From positions 1 to 8,247 of the forward strand of contig CAMLPZ010000190.1 in the NCBI GenBank assembly GCA_946482045.1: a stretch of 8,247 nt of DNA, read 5' to 3'. The translations under genes were made by a program, and so were the position numbers. Under the pieces are notes generated by a model. It ran no database searches, was not told the origin of the DNA, and saw only the letters and a program-made list of their open reading frames with translations. Shown piece after piece: positions 1-4,957 of this stretch (position 1 is the stretch's first letter; the number at the start of each line of letters is the position of its first letter). Origin of the DNA: an uncultured Asticcacaulis sp. (lineage in GTDB: Bacteria; Pseudomonadota; Alphaproteobacteria; Caulobacterales; Caulobacteraceae).

Positions 1-599
1 TGGCCGGAGCCGGACCTGAAATCGAACGCCTGATGGCGCTGCTGGCCAAGCTTCCTGGCCTTGGCCAGCGCTCGGCCCGGCGCGCGGCGCTGGCGCTGCT
101 GAAGCGCCGCGAACAGCTCCTTCTGCCGCTGACCGCTGCCATGCAGGACGCCGCCGACAAGGTGACGACCTGCCGTGTCTGCGGATCGTTGTCGACGCAG
201 GACCCATGCGCCGTCTGCTCGGATTCGGCGCGTGACCGCGCCATGATCTGCGTCGTCGAAGAAGATAGCGCGCTTTGGGCGATGGAGCGCGTCGGCGCCT
301 TTTCCGGCCGCTATCACGTGCTAGGCGGACTGCTGTCGGCGCTCGACGGCGTGCGGCCGGAAGACCTGCGCATGGAAGGGCTGATCGATCGCATCAAGGC
401 CGGCGGGATCACTGAAATCGTCATGGCATTGCCGGCCACCGTCGAAGGCCAGACAACGGCGCACTACATCGCCGATCGCCTGAAATACCACGACAACAGC
501 GTGACCATTTCGCACCTGGCGCGCGGCGTGCCGGTCGGCGGCGACTTGGATTGGCTCGATGATGGGACTATTGCGCATGCGTTTAGAAGTCGTCGTTAA
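1..599 (+). CDS. recR: Recombination mediator RecR (5' truncated by window edge)
   Basis: RecR acts with RecF and RecO to load RecA at single-strand gaps during recombinational repair in the cytoplasm. The frame is open from base 3 and reads AGAGPEIERLM before the first internal ATG at 33. That is typical RecR N-terminal sequence and no start codon precedes it, so the true start lies just outside the window and only a few residues are missing. Counting from the Met at 33, I see the helix-hairpin-helix region (LAKLPGLGQRSARRAAL, residues 4-20), a four-cysteine zinc finger (Cys47, Cys50, Cys59, Cys62), and a Toprim domain from about residue 70 (ICVVEE, then YHVLGGLLSALDG, then ATVEGQTTAHYIADRL). 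The ending GTIAHAFRSRR is close to the usual RecR tail, so the 3' end looks intact. It converges on the yaiI-like gene across a 180-bp repeat-filled gap. Identification is secure. Confidence 0.97.
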   Translation, partial: AGAGPEIERLMALLAKLPGLGQRSARRAALALLKRREQLLLPLTAAMQDAADKVTTCRVCGSLSTQDPCAVCSDSARDRAMICVVEEDSALWAMERVGAFSGRYHVLGGLLSALDGVRPEDLRMEGLIDRIKAGGITEIVMALPATVEGQTTAHYIADRLKYHDNSVTISHLARGVPVGGDLDWLDDGTIAHAFRSRR

Positions 600-601
600 A
601 T

Positions 602-774
602 TCCTTCTCCCTGCTTGCGGGGTATAGCGTCAGCGAAAGTATAGCTTTCGCCAGCGTTGGGTGGTCGCTTGCGACCGGATGAGGGGCTCTTCCCACAGGC
701 TCCTAACGCCGGCGCCCGTAGATTCTACATTTTGCCCCTTACCCTAACCCTCTCCCCGCAAGCAGGGAGAGGGG
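602..774. repeat. Palindrome-ended intergenic repeat element between recR and the yaiI-like gene
   Basis: The gap contains two inverted copies of the same arm. The left arm, 607-622 (ctccctgcttgcgggg), is the exact reverse complement of 754-769, and the match continues imperfectly outward to about 602 and 774. The right end is itself a hairpin (748-773). Between them are smaller inverted repeats: 633-639 with 645-651 (gcgaaag/ctttcgc), and 663-668 with 671-676 (ggtcgc/gcgacc). No protein is encoded inside. The right-end sequence, including the adjoining accctaaccc, recurs inverted at the far right of the window, so this looks like one copy of a dispersed, MITE-like or REP-like element. The boundaries are inferred from the inverted arms; I see no clear target-site duplication. 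Confidence 0.6.
748..773. repeat. Short palindromic repeat, copy 1 (possible bidirectional terminator)
   Basis: A 26-base palindrome: ccctctccc pairs with gggagaggg (9 bp), followed by a C/A mismatch and two more pairs around an AA centre. It sits 7 bases beyond the stop codon of the minus-strand yaiI-like gene and downstream of recR, where a transcript-ending hairpin for both convergent genes would be expected. The T run that follows on the plus strand (gattttc) is short, so termination is only a possibility. Confidence 0.75.
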
Positions 775-779
775 ATTTT

Positions 780-1235
780 CTACTTCCCCACCCTTATCTG
801 CCGGACGATAATCTGATCCAGCATTTGCAGGAACTTCGAGCGGTCGGCGTTGGCAAATGGTGGTGGGCCGCCGGTAATTTCGCCCGTCGAGCGAATATGT
901 TCCATGATCGAGCGTTGTGCCAGGGCGGCGCCGATCGAATCCGGCGTAAAGGCGCGGCCATTGGGCGCCAGCGCATGGCCCTTCTTTTCGAGCACACGCC
1001 CGGCCAGCGGAATGTCGTTGGTCACCACGACATCGCCGGCCGTGACCTGTTCAACGATCCAGTCATCGGCGACGTCCGGACCGGCATCGACGATCATGCG
1101 CGAGATCAGCTCGGACTTCGGGAGCTGGATAAAGCTGTTCGACACGACGATAGTTTGCAGCTTGTAGCGCGCCGCGACCTTGTAGGCCTCGTCCTTTACC
1201 GGACAGGCGTCGGCATCGATATAGACAGTGATCAT
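780..1235 (-). CDS. UPF0178 / DUF188 family protein, YaiI/YqxD-like
   Basis: A 151-residue cytoplasmic protein of the YaiI/YqxD (DUF188) family, which has a PIN-like fold and no settled biochemical role. Family signatures are the N-terminal YIDADACPVKDEAYKVA (residues 5-21) with acidic Asp7 and Asp9, the central VVTNDIPLAGRVLEKKGH, and the C-terminal half with RSIMEHIRSTGEITGGPPPF followed by DRSKFLQMLDQII. Length matches the family. The ATG at 1235 overlaps the TGA of the upstream VUT gene in an ATGA, so the two are probably co-transcribed and translationally coupled; an AAGG four bases upstream may help. The PIN-like fold and conserved acids suggest a nucleic-acid-related or metal-dependent activity, but that is inference. 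Confidence 0.93.
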   Translation of the reverse strand: MITVYIDADACPVKDEAYKVAARYKLQTIVVSNSFIQLPKSELISRMIVDAGPDVADDWIVEQVTAGDVVVTNDIPLAGRVLEKKGHALAPNGRAFTPDSIGAALAQRSIMEHIRSTGEITGGPPPFANADRSKFLQMLDQIIVRQIRVGK

Positions 1236-1777
1236 GCCGCCTTCGCTTCCTGCTTCTCCCGCTGGCGCATCAGCACGAAGATGATCAGGCAGGCGACGAA
1301 GCGGCTAAGAATAGCTGCGGCGAACGACCACGGATTAAAGATGCCGGGGATCGACTGGCTGGCGATCGCCAGGAAGACGGCCGCATCGATCGGCGCGCTG
1401 ATGGCGGTGGAGATGAAAACACGGCGCGACAGCGGGATTTTCAGGAAGGTGAACAGTGCCCAGTCGATCAATTCGCTGATCAGGAAGGCGCAGGTCGAGG
1501 CAAAGGCGACCGTCGGGTCCGACGTCATATAGGACAGGACCAAGCCGATGCCGAGGAAGATGAAGATATAATGGCCAACCTCACGTTGGGCGAAGTCTCG
1601 CACCACCAGGGTCAGGCCGGTCACGACCGTCAGCGGATGCCAATCGCCCCCTGTCGGCAGTGGTATGGTCTGGATCTTGTCGAAGCCCCAGTTCACGAAC
1701 GGAATGCAGGCAAGATAGAGATAGGTCCACGGCGTCTTGGCCGTGAATACGCGTCTGATAAACGTATTGAGATCCAT
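1232..1777 (-). CDS. VUT family (YhhQ/DUF165-type) integral membrane transporter, probable queuosine-precursor transporter
   Basis: A 181-residue, very hydrophobic inner-membrane protein with about five or six membrane segments, roughly residues 17-31, 47-59, 69-85, 88-112, 121-141 and 149-170, ending in a charged tail (RQREKQEAKAA). The patterns RDFAQREVGHY (60-70), TSDPTVAFAS (85-94), SELIDWALFT (101-110) and SAPIDAAVF (127-135) are those of the VUT/YhhQ family, whose E. coli member imports 7-deazaguanine precursors of queuosine. The substrate here is inferred from the family and no queuosine gene is nearby. The start at 1777 is preceded by AGGA at good spacing (aggaccgggcaATG). It is the first gene of a two-gene minus-strand unit and is divergent from rmuC. 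Confidence 0.87.
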   Translation of the reverse strand: MDLNTFIRRVFTAKTPWTYLYLACIPFVNWGFDKIQTIPLPTGGDWHPLTVVTGLTLVVRDFAQREVGHYIFIFLGIGLVLSYMTSDPTVAFASTCAFLISELIDWALFTFLKIPLSRRVFISTAISAPIDAAVFLAIASQSIPGIFNPWSFAAAILSRFVACLIIFVLMRQREKQEAKAA

Positions 1778-1850
1778 TGCCCGGTCCTGTTGTGTAGCTT
1801 CAGCCTGTCATGCCGCCTCTATACTGGCAAGTGGAGCATTTTCCTTGACG

Positions 1851-1890
1851 CGCGTTCGATCTGAAAACCGCTCACACTTTTCAGAACGCG
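1851..1890 (-). repeat. Alphaproteobacterial-type hairpin repeat, copy 1 (minus orientation)
   Basis: Read on the minus strand, the arms are cgcgtt with aacgcg (outer) and ctgaaaa with ttttcag (inner, 7 bp), with a three-base bulge on the 3' side and the loop gtgtgagcgg. The architecture and the GTG...CGG loop match the repeat after def (3816-3859), although the stem sequences differ. I recall similar dispersed hairpins with a GAAAAGTG...CGGTTTTC core from many alphaproteobacterial genomes; this was not searched. Confidence 0.65.
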
Positions 1891-1897
1891 CTTTTTT
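1851..1897 (+). terminator. Possible intrinsic terminator on the plus strand upstream of rmuC
   Basis: On the plus strand the same hairpin (1851-1890) is followed directly by CTTTTTT (six T at 1892-1897), which is the shape of a rho-independent terminator. No plus-strand gene ends here. If active, it would stop read-through antisense to the VUT/yaiI-like pair, or insulate rmuC. It could also be only a repeat that happens to abut a T tract. Confidence 0.35.
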
Positions 1898-1924
1898 CGA
1901 CTCGCCGCCAGCCAAGAATCCGCT

Positions 1925-1930
1925 TATAGA
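1925..1930 (+). promoter_or_regulatory. Possible -10 element of rmuC, placed for a leaderless transcript
   Basis: TATAGA lies seven bases before the chosen rmuC ATG at 1938, which would put the transcription start at or next to the start codon. No Shine-Dalgarno is visible before this ATG. No convincing -35 box occurs 16-18 bases upstream, so the call is weak. Confidence 0.3.
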
Positions 1931-1937
1931 ACATTGC

Positions 1938-3227
1938 ATGAACATTGAAAGCCTTGTCCTGATCCTTGTGGCGCTGGTCTTCGCGGCCTTAAGCGTCGTC
2001 ATGTTTTTTGAAAACAAGCGCCTGCGTGCCCGCAACGACGAATTGAATGACAAGCTGATTACCGGTTCGGGCGAACTCGAACGTCTGCGTGAACGGACCC
2101 GCAATCTCGAAGACGCGCGCACGACCATGAGCGAGCAGTTTCAGTTGGTCTCTCACGAAGCCATGCAGAAGTCGGCGGATTCGCTGCTGAAGCGCGCCGA
2201 GGAATCGTTCACGGCGCGTGAGCGGCTGGCGCTGGAGCGCATGGATAAGAGCTTGCAACCTGTGTCGGAGACCCTGACGCGCTTCGAAGCCCAGGTAAAA
2301 GCGATGGAAGAGGCACGCGCTATCGACAAGGGCGGCATGACTGAGCAGATCACTCAGCTTCTGGCGGCTTCCAATGAAACGCGCGACGTGACGCAGAAAC
2401 TGGCCAATGCTCTGCGTCGGGGGGCGGGCGTGCAGGGGCGGTGGGGTGAAGAGACGCTGCGTAACGTGCTCCAGGCTGCCGGCCTGACGCGCTTTGACTT
2501 CATCGAACAGCACAATCTTGACACCGATGAAGGCCGGCGCCGTCCGGACGTGGTTGTGCGCATGCCCGGCGACAAGTCGAACGGCATCTTTGTCATCGAC
2601 TCCAAGGTCAACCTGACCGCTTTCCTGGAATCGATGGAGGCGGTGACCGACGAAGCGCGTGAGGCCGCGCAGCAACGTCACGTCAACGCCTTGCGCGGCC
2701 ACGTCCGCGATCTGTCGAGCAAGGTCTACTGGGACCAGTTTAAGGACCAGACCTCGCCGGATTTCGTGGCCCTGTTCATTCCGGGCGACGGCTTCCTGGC
2801 CGCGGCGCTCGACCGCTATCCGGCGTTGATGAACGAGGCGATGGACAAAAAGGTCATCATCGTCACGCCGACGACCCTGTTCGCCCTGTGCAAGGCGGTG
2901 GTCTATGGCTGGCGCGTCGAAGACCAGATGAAGAACGCCAACCAGATCGCCGAGCTGGGCCGCGAACTCTATGCCCGCCTATCGGTCATGGGCGGCCACG
3001 TCTCAACCATGGGCGATGCGCTGGGCCGGGTCGTCGACAAGTACAATGCCTTTGTTGGCTCGCTCGAAACCAAGGTCCTGACCCAGGCGCGGCGCTTCGA
3101 AGACCTTCAGGTCGATCATGAAGGCAAGTCGATCCCGGAGCAGAAGCCCGTCGACACCCAACCCCGGACGGCGACCAAGCTGTTGAGCCTCAATACCGAC
3201 GCGGCGGCTGAGAACGAGACCGTTTGA
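1938..3227 (+). CDS. rmuC: DNA recombination protein RmuC
   Basis: RmuC is a membrane-anchored putative nuclease known for limiting recombination and rearrangement at inverted repeats. I chose the ATG at 1938 (429 residues): MNIESLVLILVALVFAALSV begins with one membrane helix (about 5-24), as the family does. The frame is open further upstream to 1737, but that extension runs through the VUT start region and a hairpin and does not look like protein. After the helix come a coiled coil (about 25-160) and the RmuC core: VQGRWGEETLRNVLQAAGL (165-183), RRPDVVVRMPG (201-211), and VIDSKVNLTAF (219-229), whose Asp221-x-Lys223 with Pro203-Asp204 resembles a PD-(D/E)xK nuclease site. WRVEDQ (325-330) and the helical tail are also typical. 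The last 30 or so residues are a low-conservation tail. Confidence 0.95.
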   Translation: MNIESLVLILVALVFAALSVVMFFENKRLRARNDELNDKLITGSGELERLRERTRNLEDARTTMSEQFQLVSHEAMQKSADSLLKRAEESFTARERLALERMDKSLQPVSETLTRFEAQVKAMEEARAIDKGGMTEQITQLLAASNETRDVTQKLANALRRGAGVQGRWGEETLRNVLQAAGLTRFDFIEQHNLDTDEGRRRPDVVVRMPGDKSNGIFVIDSKVNLTAFLESMEAVTDEAREAAQQRHVNALRGHVRDLSSKVYWDQFKDQTSPDFVALFIPGDGFLAAALDRYPALMNEAMDKKVIIVTPTTLFALCKAVVYGWRVEDQMKNANQIAELGRELYARLSVMGGHVSTMGDALGRVVDKYNAFVGSLETKVLTQARRFEDLQVDHEGKSIPEQKPVDTQPRTATKLLSLNTDAAAENETV

Positions 3228-3258
3228 TTACGGTCGAAACCGCTAATCTTGATTTTTT
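3226..3258 (+). terminator. Probable rho-independent terminator of rmuC
   Basis: The stem gattacggt (3226-3234) pairs with accg-c-taatc (3239-3248): nine base pairs with one bulged C around a cgaa tetraloop, followed by ttgatttttt (3249-3258). It overlaps the last two bases of the rmuC stop codon. The lower stem is AT-rich and the T tract is interrupted, so strength is uncertain. Confidence 0.5.
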
Positions 3259-3277
3259 AACGGTCTGCGATTAGATA
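3249..3277 (+). promoter_or_regulatory. Probable housekeeping sigma promoter of def
   Basis: TTGATT (3249-3254), a 17-base spacer, then TAGATA (3272-3277). The expected transcription start is six to eight bases further on, at or right beside the def ATG (3284). There is no Shine-Dalgarno before that ATG, so def is probably read from a leaderless mRNA. The -35 box shares bases with the T tract of the rmuC terminator. Confidence 0.5.
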
Positions 3278-3283
3278 AGCGCC

Positions 3284-3814
3284 ATGGCTATTCGTGAAAT
3301 TCTGACTGTACCCCACCCTGTGCTCAAGCAGGTCTCAAAGCCCGTTGACGTTGTCACCGACGATCTGCGCCGGCTGATGGATGACATGCTGGAAACCATG
3401 TACGACGCGCCGGGCATTGGCCTGGCGGCCGTGCAGATCGGTGAACCGATCCGCGTCATCGTCATGGACCTGCAGGAAAAACCCGAAGACGATCCGGAAG
3501 CGGAAGGCATCAAGAAGCCGCGCTACTTCGTCAATCCGGAAATCGTCTGGAAGTCCGAGGAACTGGCGCCCTACGAAGAAGGCTGCCTGAGCGTTCCGGA
3601 AGTCTATGACGAGGTGCAGCGCCCGGCGCGCGTCCGTCTGAAATACCTCGACTACAATGGCAATGCTGTCGAAGAAGAGGCCGACGGCCTGTTCGCCGTC
3701 TGCATCCAGCATGAGATGGACCATCTCGAAGGCGTGCTGTTCATCGACCACCTGTCCAAACTGAAGCGCGACCGCGCCGTCACGAAGGTGAAAAAGCTTA
3801 AAAAGGCGGCATAG
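3284..3814 (+). CDS. def: Peptide deformylase
   Basis: Removes the N-formyl group from the initiator methionine of nascent proteins at the ribosome. The 176-residue protein carries all three catalytic motifs: GIGLAAVQ (44-51), EGCLS (99-103, metal ligand Cys101) and HEMDH (143-147, metal ligands His143 and His147, catalytic Glu144). Length is normal, and the lysine-rich tail (KVKKLKKAA) is common in such proteins. The ATG at 3284 gives the standard [15 protein letters not shown] start but has no Shine-Dalgarno; a promoter-like pair of boxes ends six bases upstream. It precedes fmt, the enzyme that adds the formyl group, in the classic order, though here 163 bp of hairpins separate them. Its stop codon TAG (3812-3814) is the first part of the TAGAGC edge of the following repeat, so the end of the gene may have been set by that repeat. 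Confidence 0.98.
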   Translation: MAIREILTVPHPVLKQVSKPVDVVTDDLRRLMDDMLETMYDAPGIGLAAVQIGEPIRVIVMDLQEKPEDDPEAEGIKKPRYFVNPEIVWKSEELAPYEEGCLSVPEVYDEVQRPARVRLKYLDYNGNAVEEEADGLFAVCIQHEMDHLEGVLFIDHLSKLKRDRAVTKVKKLKKAA

Positions 3815-3880
3815 AGCATTTCCCGGCGAAGTGGCCGCCGGTTCGCCGCCAGGAAATGCGATGAAACAAGACTTAGAGCC
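3812..3880 (+). repeat. Alphaproteobacterial-type hairpin repeat, copy 2, between def and fmt
   Basis: The unit opens with tagagc and closes with ttagagcc. Inside, gcatttcc (3816-3823) pairs with ggaaatgc (3852-3859) and cggcgaa (3824-3830) pairs with ttcgccg (3842-3848), with a three-base bulge (cca) on the 3' side and the loop gtggccgccgg. The following aaacaagacttagagc matches the tail I recall on dispersed alphaproteobacterial copies. The layout equals that of copy 1 at 1851-1890, with different stem bases. No gene is present. Confidence 0.75.
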
Positions 3881-3920
3881 ATGGCCGCTTCATCTGAACC
3901 GGCCATGGCTCTAAGTCTTG
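3867..3920. repeat. 21-bp stem hairpin between def and fmt
   Basis: The arm 3867-3887 (caagacttagagccatggcc plus g) is the perfect reverse complement of 3900-3920, around the 12-base loop cttcatctgaac. The left arm shares its gacttagagc with the end of the hairpin repeat before it, so this looks like an inverted extension of that repeat. No T tract follows on the plus strand, so a simple terminator is unlikely. Confidence 0.85.
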
Positions 3921-3937
3921 CCGTCCTGACCAATACG

Positions 3938-3975
3938 GATTAGACCCTCGCGACATCCGTTGCGAGGGTCTAATC
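3938..3975 (+). promoter_or_regulatory. Hairpin covering the fmt Shine-Dalgarno
   Basis: gattagaccctcgc (3938-3951) pairs perfectly with gcgagggtctaatc (3962-3975). Three more pairs (one of them G-U) extend the stem to 17 around a four-base loop. The hairpin ends two bases before the fmt ATG (3978). The only Shine-Dalgarno-like sequence, GAGG at 3964-3967, lies in its 3' arm and would be hidden. An alternative pairing of acggat (3935-3940) with atccgt (3955-3960) cannot coexist with the long stem. The regulatory role is inferred. Confidence 0.5.
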
Positions 3976-3977
3976 TT

Positions 3978-4907
3978 ATGCGCTTGGCCTTTATGGGCAC
4001 TCCCGAATTCGCCGTGAAGGCCCTGGCCGAACTGGTCGCGGCCGGTCACGAGGTCGTTTGCGTCTACAGCCAGCCACCGGCGCCGAAAGGCCGCGGCCAG
4101 GTGCTGAGCCCGTCGCCCGTTCACGCCTTTGCCGAAGGTCTGGGTCTTGAGGTTCGCACGCCGAAATCGATGAAGGACCCAGCCGCCATCGCCGACTTCC
4201 AGGCGCTCGATATCGACGCCTGCATCGTCGTCGCCTACGGTCAGATCCTGAAGGCTGCCGTGCTCGATCATCCGCGCCTTGGCTGCTTCAACCTGCATGC
4301 CTCGCTGCTGCCGCGCTGGCGTGGCGCCGCCCCCATCCAGCGCGCCATCATGGCTGGCGACAGCTTTACCGGCGTCGAAGTCATGCGCATGTCGGAAGGG
4401 CTCGATGAAGGCCCGATCATCCTGTCGGGACGCGTTGAAATTACTGCGGACGATACAGCGGGCACGTTGCACGACAAGCTGGCTAATCTGGGGGCATCCC
4501 TGCTGCCGGTGGCCCTGGCGGCGATCGAGCGTGGTGGGGCCCAGGAACAGCCACAGGTGGGTGAGCCGACCTATGCCAGGAAGATCACGCCGGAAGAGGC
4601 GCGTATCGACTGGAACCGCCCGGCACGCGATCTCGATTTACACATTCGCGGTTTGTCGCCATTCCCTGGCGCCTGGACGATGATCAATTCACCCAAGGGC
4701 GAGGTGCGGCTGAAGGTCCTGATGTCGCGCCTTATCGATGAAAAGAGCGGGGAGGTGCCGGGAACCGTATTGCTCGGTGGCCTGAAAGTCGCGACTGGCG
4801 ATCGCATCATCCAGCTTCTGCGTGTCCAGCGCGAAGGCAAGGCGGCGCAGGATGCAGTGGAGTTTCTCAATGGTGCGGGAATAGCGCCGGGGGATCAGTT
4901 GCTATGA
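3978..4907 (+). CDS. fmt: Methionyl-tRNA formyltransferase
   Basis: Transfers a formyl group from 10-formyltetrahydrofolate to Met-tRNA(fMet), producing the bacterial initiator tRNA. The protein is 309 residues, normal for the family. [19 protein letters not shown] opens the N-terminal Rossmann-like domain. The catalytic loop is [20 protein letters not shown] (104-123), with Asn105 and His107, and EGLDEGPI (140-147) supplies Asp143. [14 protein letters not shown] and [13 protein letters not shown] mark the start of the C-terminal tRNA-binding domain. I chose the ATG at 3978 because the family starts exactly there; a TTG at 3960 is in frame but would place codons inside the hairpin and add six unsupported residues. 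It sits between def and truA on the same strand. Its start region is unusual in being covered by a strong hairpin. Confidence 0.98.
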   Translation: MRLAFMGTPEFAVKALAELVAAGHEVVCVYSQPPAPKGRGQVLSPSPVHAFAEGLGLEVRTPKSMKDPAAIADFQALDIDACIVVAYGQILKAAVLDHPRLGCFNLHASLLPRWRGAAPIQRAIMAGDSFTGVEVMRMSEGLDEGPIILSGRVEITADDTAGTLHDKLANLGASLLPVALAAIERGGAQEQPQVGEPTYARKITPEEARIDWNRPARDLDLHIRGLSPFPGAWTMINSPKGEVRLKVLMSRLIDEKSGEVPGTVLLGGLKVATGDRIIQLLRVQREGKAAQDAVEFLNGAGIAPGDQLL

Positions 4908-4923
4908 GGGCTCCATCTTTTCT

Positions 4924-4947
4924 CCTCTCCCCGCAAGCAGGGAGAGG
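4924..4947. repeat. Short palindromic repeat, copy 2, between fmt and truA
   Basis: cctctccc (4924-4931) pairs with gggagagg (4940-4947) around ccgcaagc-a. It is the same 24-base core as the palindrome at 748-773, in the same orientation. It fills most of the 50-bp fmt-truA gap and overlaps the truA ribosome-binding site. Confidence 0.8.
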
Positions 4948-4950
4948 GAG
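4945..4950 (+). promoter_or_regulatory. Shine-Dalgarno of truA, partly inside the palindromic repeat
   Basis: AGGGAG lies seven bases before the truA ATG at 4958. Its first three bases belong to the 3' arm of the palindrome at 4924-4947, so folding of the repeat would partly hide it. Confidence 0.6.
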
Positions 4951-4957
4951 CTAAGCC

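Noticed and set aside
657..1532. Long open frame on the plus strand (291 codons)
   Set aside because: It lies antisense to the well-supported yaiI-like and VUT genes and starts inside the repeat element. Its protein is rich in Arg, His and Asp with no recognisable family.
1737..1937. In-frame upstream extension of rmuC
   Set aside because: It runs through the VUT start and the hairpin repeat. The ATG at 1938 gives the family-typical membrane-anchor start.
1989..2702. 237-codon minus-strand frame inside rmuC
   Set aside because: Antisense shadow of a GC-rich gene; rmuC carries clear family motifs across the same stretch.
3960..3977. TTG start for fmt giving six more residues
   Set aside because: The family begins at [11 protein letters not shown], and the added codons are the hairpin's 3' arm.
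3873..4472. 199-codon minus-strand frame over the fmt start and 5' half
   Set aside because: Antisense to fmt, passes through the hairpins, and shows no recognisable motifs.
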